Shown here piece by piece: positions 1 through 8,055 of a DNA stretch of 64,000 nt (positions are counted from its first letter, which is position 1; every line of letters starts with the position of its first letter). The translations under genes and the position numbers were made by a program. Origin of the DNA: Glaciihabitans tibetensis. Lineage in GTDB: Bacteria; Actinomycetota; Actinomycetes; Actinomycetales; Microbacteriaceae. The notes below the pieces were generated by a model, which saw only the letters and a list, made by a program, of their open reading frames with translations, ran no database searches and was not told where the DNA came from. Where the stretch lies: positions 1-64,000 of the forward strand of contig NZ_PVTL01000012.1 of assembly GCF_003003265.1 (NCBI RefSeq). Reading direction: 5' to 3'.

Positions 1-141
1 GCATCAACGGTCAATGCTGAATCGTGGATCAATTACCCCACTCAAACCGAAACACAAACCGCCGCCTAATCCCTCAAACAGGTTGACATGTTCCGTATCG
101 ACGACCGAACGACCAAATCTGGCACTTCGCGCGTCCAAAAC

Positions 142-275
142 GACAAAACGCGACACCTCACCACAACGCACGGCCAGCCAGGCCAGCTCACCAGACAAAA
201 CGAGGCACTTCGCCGCAACCCACTGCCACCCGCGCCAGCGCACCCGACAAAACGTGGCACCCCACCGCAAGCCAC
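142..275. repeat. Three imperfect tandem repeats, 52-nt period
   Basis: Units begin at 142, 194 and 246, each with a GACAAAACG core followed by a GGCAC-like box and a CACCGCAA-like box about 10 and 20 nt on. The spacing is exactly 52 nt both times. No convincing gene covers positions 1-576; the short ORFs here are low-complexity translations of the repeat. Function is unknown. Confidence 0.6.
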
Positions 276-294
276 ACCCGCGTACGGAGTAAAA

Positions 295-324
295 GAAGCC
301 CCGGCCTAGGGGGGCCGGGGCTTC
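295..324. terminator. Strong GC hairpin, probable bidirectional terminator
   Basis: A perfect 12-bp stem (GAAGCCCCGGCC with its complement) closes a 6-nt loop and is followed on the plus strand by a T-rich stretch. It lies downstream of the minus-strand gene ending at 577 and may also end transcription entering from the left edge. Confidence 0.75.
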
Positions 325-420
325 ATTCGTTCGTTTCCGAACGTCTAGGGAATCAGCCATGCACTCGTCGCAAGCGAGCGAGCCGAGGGCCGCAAGCTGT
401 ATCTCGCAACTCGGGAGCCA

Positions 421-462
421 CGAGCTACGAGCTACGAGCTACGAGCTACGAGCTACGAGCTA
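421..462. repeat. 7-bp microsatellite (CGAGCTA)6
   Basis: Six perfect copies of CGAGCTA, then a degenerate copy (CGAACTC). It lies in the non-coding gap between the hairpin at 295-324 and the gene ending at 577. A 7-nt period is not codon-compatible, which agrees with a non-coding location. Confidence 0.85.
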
Positions 463-576
463 CGAACTCACAACCCGAACTCTCAACTCACACTCACAAC
501 CGCACAACGCCGGCCGACTGTGCCGCGGCGAGCTCAGCACGAGCACTGAGGCAGCCTACGGACGGGGTTCCTGCGC

Positions 577-873
577 CTAAACCTGGTTCCAGAAGTCCAG
601 GGTGGACAGGTTTATCTGGCGGCGATGACTGCGCCACTTCGCCTCGACCAGCGTGATGCCAGCCGAACGGAGTTCGCTGAGGAGATCGACGGTGAGCGGG
701 GCCTTCTTGCGATCCGTGCTCCAGCCGGTCTTCGGGTCGTAAGCCTGCACCAGGCGAGGTCGCGCACGCGGGCTGCCGAACTTCATGAGGAAGTTCTCGG
801 GCAGGACGGCTGATCTCGTTCGTTCTCGACGCGGGCGCAAAGTTTCCCCAATATCGGTCTTGGTGCTCGTCAT
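577..873 (-). CDS. Small basic protein of unknown function, paralogue of the protein at 4436-4723
   Basis: This 98-residue protein has no signal peptide or membrane span. Its C-terminal two thirds align with the gene at 4436-4723: both have an FGxPxARP box, a VQxYxPxxGWS box, a PLTxxLxSELRxxG box and a WRSHRxxI box. The region is rich in Arg and Trp, which could suit nucleic-acid binding, but no known domain is recognised. The two copies bracket the kinase-X-regulator module at 1116-4439, both on the opposite strand to it. The ATG at 873 is preceded by a weak AGG. Confidence 0.7.
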   Translation of the reverse strand: MTSTKTDIGETLRPRRERTRSAVLPENFLMKFGSPRARPRLVQAYDPKTGWSTDRKKAPLTVDLLSELRSAGITLVEAKWRSHRRQINLSTLDFWNQV

Positions 874-1115
874 GAACCTATATCCGTCATCTCACAGAAG
901 GGCAGCACCCTAGGAGACGCGCACGGAGACACCCCGGCGCCAGCCCCCCATGGCTGTCCGCGATCACTTTCAGTTGACATCAGCGAGGTGCACTCGCGAG
1001 CAAGGTACTCGCGAACAAAACGCACGCAACCAAAGCTGAGACGCGTTCACCATACCTCGTCGGGATAGAATCCGTGAGCCCCCATATAGGGGTAGAGGTT
1101 GGGAGGCAAGCAGCG
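874..1115. other. Divergent intergenic region
   Basis: About 240 bp between the minus-strand small gene and the plus-strand sensor kinase. It must hold both promoters; I see no clear operator or hairpin. A GGGAGG ribosome-binding site at 1101-1106 serves the ATG at 1116. Confidence 0.5.
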
Positions 1116-2414
1116 ATGTCGCCCGAGCTCCCGGCCCACCTCACGCCCCGCGCGGTCAGCCACATTCTCGCGAAAACTCTCCACGCCCCGGCGTTTATTT
1201 TGATAGCGGGATGCCTCGTGGCCGCAGTCACCCTGCAGGCAGCCGATCCCGATGCCACACTGTGGCCCGCGTTCGTCGCAGCGACCGCGATGCTCACCAC
1301 CCTCGCGCTGCTGGACCGGTGGCGCACGCTGCTCCTCACCCTCCTCCACCTGGCGGCAGGCGGCGCCGCGGCGTACGTGTTCATCTACACGCTCGCAGAC
1401 CAGATCGACGCGACGATCCTGTCGGACGAGTTCGTCGTCGCCCTGCCGACCGCGGCGCTCATCCTGGTGGGCGGGTCCGGCGCTGGAGCAGCTTCCGGGT
1501 TCCGCTGGTGCGCGGCGGGATTCGCGGTCGCGCAAAGTGCGGCGTTAGTGGCCCTGGTCGAAGCGCGCGGAGCCACGCGGCTTCCGCTCGCGCCTGTGCT
1601 GATATTCCTCGGAGTCACGGTGGTGCTGGCGCTGCACTGGCTCGCCCGCCGCGGGGACTCGCGCGTGCAACCAAGACTTCGCGCGGCCGAGCGGGCGGAG
1701 CATCTCGCCGCGATCCGGCGTCGCGCCGAAGTGGAGGCATCGGCGCTGACGCACGACACGATCCTCAACCACCTCGCAGTGATTGCCACCACGCCGACGG
1801 GACAGCCGAGCGCGGCTCTGTCCGACCAGCTTGAACGTGACGTCGCTGCGCTCACTGTCCTCGCCGGGGGTGGCACCCGCGACAGTCGCGTCAGCGATGT
1901 CGGCCTCGGCGCTGGCAGCCTCGGCGACAGCGGCTTCACCGACAGCGGCCACAGCAGCCTCCGCGACAGTAGCGTCGGCGATGGCGCCCGACCCGCGCCC
2001 AGCGAAGCCGGGGCCTGGCAGCGAACGCCGCTGTTCGGCGCGATCCAGGCTGCACGGGCGCAGGGTCTGACCGTGCTGCGCACCGGCGACCCGGGTCCGG
2101 TGGCAATGCTCGACCCCGATGCTGCGGCCGCGCTCGGGCTGGCCGTCGCCGAGTGCCTCGCCAACGTGGCGCAGCACTCGGGCGTCGCCGAGGCCGAGGT
2201 CGCCATCGATGCGAGTGAGGCCACTCTTGTTGTTCTCGTGATCGACGCCGGCACGGGCTTCGCGCCGGCCGAGGTCCCGAACGACCGCCTGGGAATCAAG
2301 AACTCCGTCCGCGCTCGCATCGAGGCCACGCACGGCACTGTAACGGTGTGGTCCAGCCCCGGCGCGGGCACCTCGGTGATCCTGCGGCTCCCGTTCGATG
2401 CCGGGACACCGTGA
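1116..2414 (+). CDS. Membrane sensor histidine kinase, first gene of kinase-X-regulator module 1
   Basis: A 432-residue protein with about six N-terminal membrane spans (roughly residues 20-190), a dimerisation segment with SALTHDTIL (His213 the likely phospho-acceptor), a low-complexity Gly/Ser/Asp linker near 255-300, and a C-terminal HATPase domain with an ECLANVAQHSG N-box, a DAGTGF box and a GAGTS box. The layout is that of NarL/DesK-like kinases. The paralogue at 28779-29963 shares the HDTxL and NVxxHSG boxes but lacks the linker. Start set at ATG 1116 because GGGAGG lies 9 nt upstream; an in-frame GTG at 1074 has none. The stop overlaps the next start (GTGA). The stimulus is unknown. 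Confidence 0.85.
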   Translation: MSPELPAHLTPRAVSHILAKTLHAPAFILIAGCLVAAVTLQAADPDATLWPAFVAATAMLTTLALLDRWRTLLLTLLHLAAGGAAAYVFIYTLADQIDATILSDEFVVALPTAALILVGGSGAGAASGFRWCAAGFAVAQSAALVALVEARGATRLPLAPVLIFLGVTVVLALHWLARRGDSRVQPRLRAAERAEHLAAIRRRAEVEASALTHDTILNHLAVIATTPTGQPSAALSDQLERDVAALTVLAGGGTRDSRVSDVGLGAGSLGDSGFTDSGHSSLRDSSVGDGARPAPSEAGAWQRTPLFGAIQAARAQGLTVLRTGDPGPVAMLDPDAAAALGLAVAECLANVAQHSGVAEAEVAIDASEATLVVLVIDAGTGFAPAEVPNDRLGIKNSVRARIEATHGTVTVWSSPGAGTSVILRLPFDAGTP

Positions 2415-3727
2415 ACCCCGCGAACCCCGCCCACACCGTTAACCCCGCGAACTCCGAGCGCGCCGTGAACGCCGTGCACCCCGCGCACACTCCGGAGCGC
2501 ACGCAGCAACAACTTGACCCCGCAGCATCCGTCGGCGCCCGCATTCCCGCAGTGGTGCTGTGCGTGGTGGCAGTGATCTGGGCGGCGCTGGAGATCGCGC
2601 AGGTTCACGCGGAGCGCGATGCACTTGCCCTGCAGCTCCTCACCCTCGGATTGCTGCTCGGCGCCGCCGTGATCATCGTGGTCGCCAGCGCCCCGTCGCT
2701 CGCGCCCTTCACCCGGCGCGAGCACGCCACCGTGCACCTGCTCGCGCTTTCCGCGTTTCTCGTCGACCTGATCGCCGCGTGGGGAACGGCGCGCACACCC
2801 TGGGACGCCTCGATTGCGGGATGCCTCGGGCTCTTCCTCATCGCCCTCAGCCCCTACCGCCCGGCACGAGAACTCGCGCTGCTGGGCACCGCGTCGGCCG
2901 TCGTGATCGCCAGCTTCACCTTCCTCGGCGCCCAGGCCGCGCCGACCGGTAACGGAGGGACCGCGCTCACCCTCCTGCTGGTGCTTTCCGCGGTGCTCCC
3001 GGTGCTCGCCTGTGGCTACGGAGCCGCCCGCCACTCCGCCGGCACCGTGCGCGGATTCCTCGCCTGGCGGCAGGAGCGCGACGGCACTATCGCAGCGGAG
3101 TCCGAGTTGGCCAGGGCGGGGATCTACCGCGCCGTGCACCTCGAACGAGCCCGTGAACTCGCGCCGGACGTGACACCGCTGCTCAGCGACATCCTGTACC
3201 AAGAAAACATCACCGCCGACCATCGGACGCGGGCCCGGGCCATCGCCGCGCGCATCCGCAGCGGCCTGGTCGCCGACGTCGACCGCACCTGGCTGCAGAC
3301 CGCCCTCGCGCCGCCGGCCACCCTCGCCGGGAGCAGCCCGCGCGTCGACGACCCCGACGGCCTGGCCTCCCGGATGGACCGCGCGCAACGCACTGCCCTG
3401 CACGCGCTGATCATGTGCGTGATGGATGATCCGTCCACAGCCGAGCTCTCGATCGCCCTCCGCGGGGACGACGAAGCGAGCTTCGCCACGATCGCGGTCG
3501 GGTTCGGGCACACCAGGTCTCGGTGGAGCCCCCGCGGCACTCGCAGTACCCGCAGCGCACGCAGCGGCCGAAGCCCCGGGCGTCCCCGAGGCACCCGCAG
3601 CGCCCGTGGGCCCGAGCACGCCCGCTATGACCCGTTCCTCGCCGAGCTGCGCGCCGCCGTCACCGGGCTGACCGCCGAATTTTCTTCGCGCGGCCTGACG
3701 GTAAAGTTCAGCTATGCCCACCGATGA
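2411..3727 (+). CDS. Kinase-like multi-span membrane protein X of module 1, unknown function
   Basis: A 438-residue protein with an odd N-terminus rich in Asn-Pro-Ala-His, about six membrane spans (roughly residues 40-220) and a cytoplasmic C-terminal half. An SPYRP motif follows the fourth span and the protein ends FSYAHR. It aligns with the gene at 27511-28782 over the spans, a DRTWLQ/NRTWLD segment and the extreme C-terminus. I see neither an H-box His nor the N and G boxes of an ATPase, so it looks like a kinase-derived partner, not an enzyme. An Arg/Ser/Gly-rich insert near 380-410 is absent from the paralogue. Start GTG 2411 overlaps the kinase stop by 4 nt. Confidence 0.7.
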   Translation: MNPANPAHTVNPANSERAVNAVHPAHTPERTQQQLDPAASVGARIPAVVLCVVAVIWAALEIAQVHAERDALALQLLTLGLLLGAAVIIVVASAPSLAPFTRREHATVHLLALSAFLVDLIAAWGTARTPWDASIAGCLGLFLIALSPYRPARELALLGTASAVVIASFTFLGAQAAPTGNGGTALTLLLVLSAVLPVLACGYGAARHSAGTVRGFLAWRQERDGTIAAESELARAGIYRAVHLERARELAPDVTPLLSDILYQENITADHRTRARAIAARIRSGLVADVDRTWLQTALAPPATLAGSSPRVDDPDGLASRMDRAQRTALHALIMCVMDDPSTAELSIALRGDDEASFATIAVGFGHTRSRWSPRGTRSTRSARSGRSPGRPRGTRSARGPEHARYDPFLAELRAAVTGLTAEFSSRGLTVKFSYAHR

Positions 3728-4439
3728 CGCGCTGACCTTGGTGCGGCTGTCCCTCCTTGACGATCACCGTCTGCTCGTCGACAGCATGAGTAGCTGGATC
3801 ACGAACCACGCCCTCGGGTTCGAGGTGGTGCTCGCGCAGAGCAGTTGGGCGGAGTTTGTCTGTTCCCCGAGCTTCCCCGGCGACCTGGTGTTTCTCGACT
3901 ACCAGCTCAAGGAAGGCGTGTCGATCGAGTCGCGGGTGCGAACCTGCCGCGCTGCCGGTGCGAAGGTCATCGTGATCAGCGGTTTGGACACCCGTCAGAC
4001 GCGCGCACGGTCGCTGGGCGCCGGGGCATCCGCCTTCCTTGCAAAAGACCTGCCGATGCCGGAGATCATCGGAGTCGCCCGGCGGATCATGGGCCTTGCG
4101 CCGCTTGAGGTGTTCATCGACGGCGAGACTGCCGCGCGCACCTCCGGCGCCGCGGGCGCGGCGGGCGCGGCGGGCGCGGCGGGCGCCTCGGGCACCTCGA
4201 GCACCTCGGTGGCCCTACGCACGCAAGCGCCGAAACTCAGCGTCGGTGAGGGGCAGGCGCTCGCGCTGTATTCGAGCGGCCTGAGCCTCGCCGAAGTGGC
4301 CGTCAGGATGGACGTGCAGTACGAAACCGCGAAGACGTACATCCGGCGAGTGCGGGAAAAATACGCGAAGGTCGAACGTCCGGCCGGCACACGGGCCGAG
4401 CTGGTGCGTCGGGCCGCCGAGGACGGCATCCTGCGTTAG
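3714..4439 (+). CDS. Response regulator with LuxR-type DNA-binding domain, module 1
   Basis: A 241-residue receiver-HTH protein. The receiver has the acidic pair Asp16-Asp17, the predicted phospho-acceptor Asp62 (VFLDYQL), Ser89 and Lys111. A low-complexity Ala-Gly linker (about 142-160), encoded by a 9-bp tandem repeat, joins it to a LuxR-like helix-turn-helix with the segment VQYETAKTYIRRVREKY. The regulator at 26808-27521 is nearly identical in the HTH, so the two may recognise related sites. It overlaps X by 14 nt and its stop overlaps that of the convergent gene at 4436. Confidence 0.9.
   Translation: MPTDDALTLVRLSLLDDHRLLVDSMSSWITNHALGFEVVLAQSSWAEFVCSPSFPGDLVFLDYQLKEGVSIESRVRTCRAAGAKVIVISGLDTRQTRARSLGAGASAFLAKDLPMPEIIGVARRIMGLAPLEVFIDGETAARTSGAAGAAGAAGAAGASGTSSTSVALRTQAPKLSVGEGQALALYSSGLSLAEVAVRMDVQYETAKTYIRRVREKYAKVERPAGTRAELVRRAAEDGILR
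4152..4187. repeat. 9-bp tandem repeat coding an Ala-Gly linker
   Basis: Four copies of a GGGCGCGGC-type unit inside the regulator gene, coding an (AlaGlyAla)n linker between receiver and HTH. Copy-number change would stay in frame and alter only linker length. Confidence 0.8.
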
Positions 4440-4723
4440 CTCTCCCCCGGCGCGAGGTTCAGCTGGAGCAGCGCGATGCGGTGCCGATGCGAGCGCCAGC
4501 GGGCGTCGACCATGGTCGCGCCGGACGCACGCAGCTCAGAAACGAGCTCCTGCGTCAGCGGCACCCGCTTCTCGAGCGCGCTCCAGCCGATGCGAGGGTT
4601 GTAGACCTGCACGACCTTGGGACGCGCCTTCGGGTTTCCGAATCGTTCCGTGATCGCGGGCGGCACCCCACCGGGGCGACCGTGACCGTCTCGCGGGGGA
4701 AGCAGTTTGTCGCGCAGAGACAT
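4436..4723 (-). CDS. Small basic protein of unknown function, paralogue of the protein at 577-873
   Basis: This 95-residue protein is convergent with the response regulator, and the two stop codons overlap. It shares with the 577-873 protein the FGNPKARP, VQVYNPRIGWS, PLTQELVSELRASG and WRSHRHRI segments; the first 25-30 residues differ. No known domain, signal peptide or membrane span is evident. Conservation of the core beside a conserved signalling module suggests a functional link, but this is only an inference from position. The ATG at 4723 has a weak GGAA upstream. Confidence 0.7.
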   Translation of the reverse strand: MSLRDKLLPPRDGHGRPGGVPPAITERFGNPKARPKVVQVYNPRIGWSALEKRVPLTQELVSELRASGATMVDARWRSHRHRIALLQLNLAPGES

Positions 4724-5168
4724 CGTGTTCCAATTCCTGACCTAAACGGGGTACGGCGGGAGGGTACAACGACCGTCCCCGTCGCGTACCCTCACGGCCG
4801 CGCATAGCGCTGCCAGTCCCCCGATTGCCGTGGGCGCGGCCCCTCTTTCGCGTCCCGGGGAAACCTTATTGCCTCCGAGTTGCCGGGCAAGTCGAAATTG
4901 TTTCACCCACATCACAAATTGATAACGATGAAATCTCGGCATTTGGGAGGCCTAGCGGAGCGTAAGGCGGCGGCACTGAACCACAGGCAAACGGCCGGTC
5001 AACGCCGGTTGAATTTCGCAATGGAACTCGCCGAAACCCGCCAGCAGGGCTCCCACAACCGTTCAACCCCGCTCCGCCGCCATTCGACCCGTGCGGCCCG
5101 GCCATTCATCCCGTGGTTGAATCTCCTTGTGAGCGCTTAGCTGCGCACTGGGGGAAAGGGACCGCGCT
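4724..5168. other. Intergenic region with an 8-bp inverted repeat
   Basis: About 445 bp between divergent genes. GAGGGTAC at 4760-4767 and GTACCCTC at 4786-4793 form an inverted repeat upstream of the small gene at 4436-4723, a possible operator. The rest holds no supportable gene. GGGGGAAAGGG at 5150-5160 is the ribosome-binding site of the kinase starting at 5169. Confidence 0.5.
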
Positions 5169-6845
5169 GTGCCCGATCTCGAACGCGAAATCCGCGACTA
5201 CGTCGACGTGGTCGCCCCGAGACACCGTCTGGCCGCGCTGTTCTTCGCCCAGCTGCCCTTTGCCGGTGCCATGGCCGCGCTCATCTGGATCTTCCGCGCG
5301 GATGCATCGCCGATCCTCGCCGACCCCGAGTTTGCGGTTGGACTCGGCATTACGGCCGTCGCGACCGTTGCCGCGGTGGTGGCGCAGTGGCAGCGCATCC
5401 CGTCTGGCTGGCTCAGCATCATCCCCCTTCTCGACGTTGTTGCCGTCATCTTTATTCGGGGAGCCGCGGCCGAGCAGCATCCCGACGTGGGTCTGTTTGT
5501 TGTGGCTCCGGTGATCTGGCTTGCCCTGCTCACGCCTCTGCCGGTAATGATCGCGGGTTTTGTTGGCCTCGAGATCGCGGTTCTGTATCCGTTGCTCGCC
5601 CACACACCGCCGGAGTCGCTGTACGACTGGATCGTCCTCATTCTCAAGCCCGGCCTGTTGATGGCCATCGCGGTCGCGGTGCGCATCAACAACAGTCGCC
5701 TGCGCTCTCGCCAGTTGCGCACCGAGGAGCTGGCCTCCGAGCTGCAGAGTGCGCTGGTCGCCTCGGAGCGCCGCGAAACGACCATGCGCACGGTGCTCGA
5801 TTCGATCACGGCGGCGATCGTGCTCTTCGATGCGCACGGCAAACTTTCGCTCGCGAACGACTTCGCCGGCACGATGAGCGACCTCGCCCGGTTTCCGCTC
5901 GATGGCTCGGCCGTCGACCCCGACAAGCTGCTGCTGTACCGCCCCGACCGCACCACGCCCGTGCCGATGCCCGGCGTCACCACGGTTTTCGAGCTCGCGA
6001 AGAAACTTTCGACCGACACGGTCTACTGGATCGGCGCTCCGGGCAACCAGCGCGCCGTGGTCACCACTGCCACTCCGCTCGGCGAGGGAAGTGAACTCCA
6101 CGGCGGCACCGTTGCGGTCGTGTACGACGTCACCAACCTGATCGAGGCCGTGAGGGTGCGGGATGACTTCGTCAGCAGTACCTCGCACGAGCTACGCACC
6201 CCGCTCACCTCAATCCTCGGTTACCTCGACTTGATCGACGCGCCGGCGCTGGGCATCGAGATGGAGATCGAAGTCATCGAGCGCAACGCCCGGCGACTGC
6301 TCGGCATGATCTCCGACCTGCTCGACGTGAAGGTGCAGAGTGCCGTGCAGCGGCGGGAGGTCAACCTCGCCGTGCTGGTCGGGTCCACCGCGCACAAACG
6401 CAGCGCTGAGGCCGCCGCGGCGGGGATCGCCCTCAGCTACACCCCGGCAGACGCCTCGTACGTCACTCCCCCGCTCGCCGTCGTCGACGCCGTGGCCATC
6501 GCGCGCGTGGTCGACAACCTCCTCTCAAACGCGATCAAGTTCTCGCGCCGGGGCGACTCCGTCACCGTGACGCTTGAGGTGGATGACTCGGTCGCAGTCA
6601 TCGCCGTCGTCGACACCGGCGTGGGGATCAGCACAGAGGACCAGGCTCACGTCTTCGAGCAGTTCTTCCGCGCCCCCTCCGCCAAGGTCGGCGCGATCCC
6701 CGGCGCTGGACTGGGACTGACCGTGACCCGCTCCATCCTCGAGGCGCACAACGCCACCGTCACCGTAGAGAGCGTCGTCGGGCAGGGCACCACCATGGTC
6801 GTCGTCATCCCCCGCTGGCCAAGCCAGTTCGCGGGCGAGCACTGA
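5169..6845 (+). CDS. Orphan membrane sensor histidine kinase (PAS-HisKA-HATPase)
   Basis: A 558-residue protein: about six membrane spans (residues 20-175), a PAS-like region (about 200-320), a HisKA domain with STSHELRTPL (His340 the phospho-acceptor) and a HATPase_c domain with N-box DNLLSNAIKFS, G1 box DTGVGI, F-box and G2 box GAGLGL. It is an EnvZ/PhoR-type kinase unrelated in architecture to the two kinase-X modules. No response regulator is adjacent, so the partner must lie elsewhere. GTG 5169 is chosen for its strong upstream GGGGGAAAGGG. Confidence 0.9.
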   Translation: MPDLEREIRDYVDVVAPRHRLAALFFAQLPFAGAMAALIWIFRADASPILADPEFAVGLGITAVATVAAVVAQWQRIPSGWLSIIPLLDVVAVIFIRGAAAEQHPDVGLFVVAPVIWLALLTPLPVMIAGFVGLEIAVLYPLLAHTPPESLYDWIVLILKPGLLMAIAVAVRINNSRLRSRQLRTEELASELQSALVASERRETTMRTVLDSITAAIVLFDAHGKLSLANDFAGTMSDLARFPLDGSAVDPDKLLLYRPDRTTPVPMPGVTTVFELAKKLSTDTVYWIGAPGNQRAVVTTATPLGEGSELHGGTVAVVYDVTNLIEAVRVRDDFVSSTSHELRTPLTSILGYLDLIDAPALGIEMEIEVIERNARRLLGMISDLLDVKVQSAVQRREVNLAVLVGSTAHKRSAEAAAAGIALSYTPADASYVTPPLAVVDAVAIARVVDNLLSNAIKFSRRGDSVTVTLEVDDSVAVIAVVDTGVGISTEDQAHVFEQFFRAPSAKVGAIPGAGLGLTVTRSILEAHNATVTVESVVGQGTTMVVVIPRWPSQFAGEH

Positions 6846-6916
6846 GTCGCCCATGTCACATTAATGCGAGCTAGGGTCGTCGTACCGATTTCGTCTCAAT
6901 GAAGAGAAGAGGAACT

Positions 6917-7933
6917 ATGTTCCGCAATGTAGCTATGTCCCGCAATGGAGCCGCCCTTGGCCTTGCCGCACTGCTGGCGGTCGCGTCGCTCGCCGCCGCG
7001 GCGCCCGCGAGTGCGACACCGGGAGGTGGGTCCAATCCCCACGGCGGCCGATCCCAGTGTGAGCTCGCTCCCGGGCGCTCAACAATCACGGTGCAATCGG
7101 GCGGATTGGATCGCACGGTAGTTGTGCATGTTCCCACAACGGGCAAGCGTTCGGCCGCCTTGCCCCTCGTCCTCGATCTGCACGGCAGCAACAGCACACC
7201 CACCGAGCAACTGACACGGTCGCAGCTTGATAAAACAGCGGAGCAGGAGGGGTTCATCGTCGCTGCCCCGCAGGGTGCAATTCCGCTGCCTGCCGGGTTC
7301 TCCTGGAACGTTCCCTTCACTGCAACCGATGTCGCTGGCGCACCCGACGACGTGACCTTCCTGGCCGACCTCATCGCGACACTCACGGATGACGGGTGTG
7401 TTGACGCAAGCCGGGTGTACGCCGCAGGGTATTCCGGCGGTGGCCGGCTAGTGAGCCAGTTTGCCTGCGAACATCCCGAACTCGTCGCAGCGATCGCACC
7501 CGTCGCCGGTCTGCGCGCCGGAGCTGCTCTCACCACGGCCGCCGGGCTGGTGCCCGACCCCGCCACCTGTGCACCGCGTAAAGGGGTGCCGGTGATCACG
7601 TTTAACGGAACCGCAGACCCGACCAACCCGTTCGACGGCGGAGGCGCGCCCTACTGGGGCTACGGCGCACTCGCTGCCTCGGAGCGGTGGGCCGAAATTA
7701 ACGGGTGCAAAACGGCGAAGGAGACGCGAGTCAGTGCGAGCGTCACCGTGGTAACCCACCGCGGTTGCAAGCAGCACGCGGCCGTGTTGCAGTACGTCGT
7801 GGCCGGCGGCGGGCACACTTGGCCCGGCGGCAACGCCGCTGCCTTTCCGAACTCTGGAGTGACCACGCAGGAGATCAGCGCCAGCAACCTGATGTGGAAT
7901 TTCTTCGAGCGCTACAAATCACACCGCCACTGA
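6917..7933 (+). CDS. Secreted LpqC-like esterase / PHB-depolymerase-type alpha/beta hydrolase
   Basis: A 338-residue protein with a Sec signal peptide (hydrophobic segment then an Ala-x-Ala site near residues 25-33) and an esterase fold: oxyanion-type LVLDLHGSN, nucleophile motif AGYSGGG, an acid residue near NGTADPTNPFDG and a His in GGGHTWPGG. These match feruloyl-esterase/polyhydroxybutyrate-depolymerase family proteins (LpqC type), probably cutting extracellular esters; the substrate cannot be read from sequence. No lipobox is seen, so it should be released. The ATG at 6917 follows AAGAGGAACT; an in-frame ATG at 6899 lacks a ribosome-binding site. Confidence 0.85.
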   Translation: MFRNVAMSRNGAALGLAALLAVASLAAAAPASATPGGGSNPHGGRSQCELAPGRSTITVQSGGLDRTVVVHVPTTGKRSAALPLVLDLHGSNSTPTEQLTRSQLDKTAEQEGFIVAAPQGAIPLPAGFSWNVPFTATDVAGAPDDVTFLADLIATLTDDGCVDASRVYAAGYSGGGRLVSQFACEHPELVAAIAPVAGLRAGAALTTAAGLVPDPATCAPRKGVPVITFNGTADPTNPFDGGGAPYWGYGALAASERWAEINGCKTAKETRVSASVTVVTHRGCKQHAAVLQYVVAGGGHTWPGGNAAAFPNSGVTTQEISASNLMWNFFERYKSHRH

Positions 7934-7939
7934 GAATCG

Positions 7940-7997
7940 CCCGTCGCCCGTCCCTCGACGGGTGACGGGTGACGGGCGACGGGTGACGGGCGACGCT
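7940..7997. terminator. Repeat-rich inverted repeat downstream of the esterase
   Basis: CGTCGCCCGTC at 7942-7952 can pair with GACGGGCGACG at either 7971-7981 or 7985-7995, because GACGGGTGACGGGC is tandemly repeated. It sits just after the esterase stop and before a convergent gene, as a bidirectional terminator would. There is no U-tract. Confidence 0.55.
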
Positions 7998-8055
7998 CGT
8001 TGCGTAACGCTCGATCTACGATTGTCTTGTCTCGGTGGAGCGGGCGCTTGAAAGG

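Noticed and set aside
421..462. Possible CRISPR-like array
   Set aside because: The units are 7 bp with no spacers; it is a microsatellite.
1385..3721. 778-codon antisense open frame opposite the kinase and X genes
   Set aside because: Shadow of the high-GC sense genes; Arg/Gly/Ala-rich composition without motifs, whereas the sense frames have clear kinase and membrane features.
5106..6188. 360-codon antisense frame opposite the orphan kinase
   Set aside because: Antisense shadow; composition Arg/Gly/Glu with no recognisable motif.
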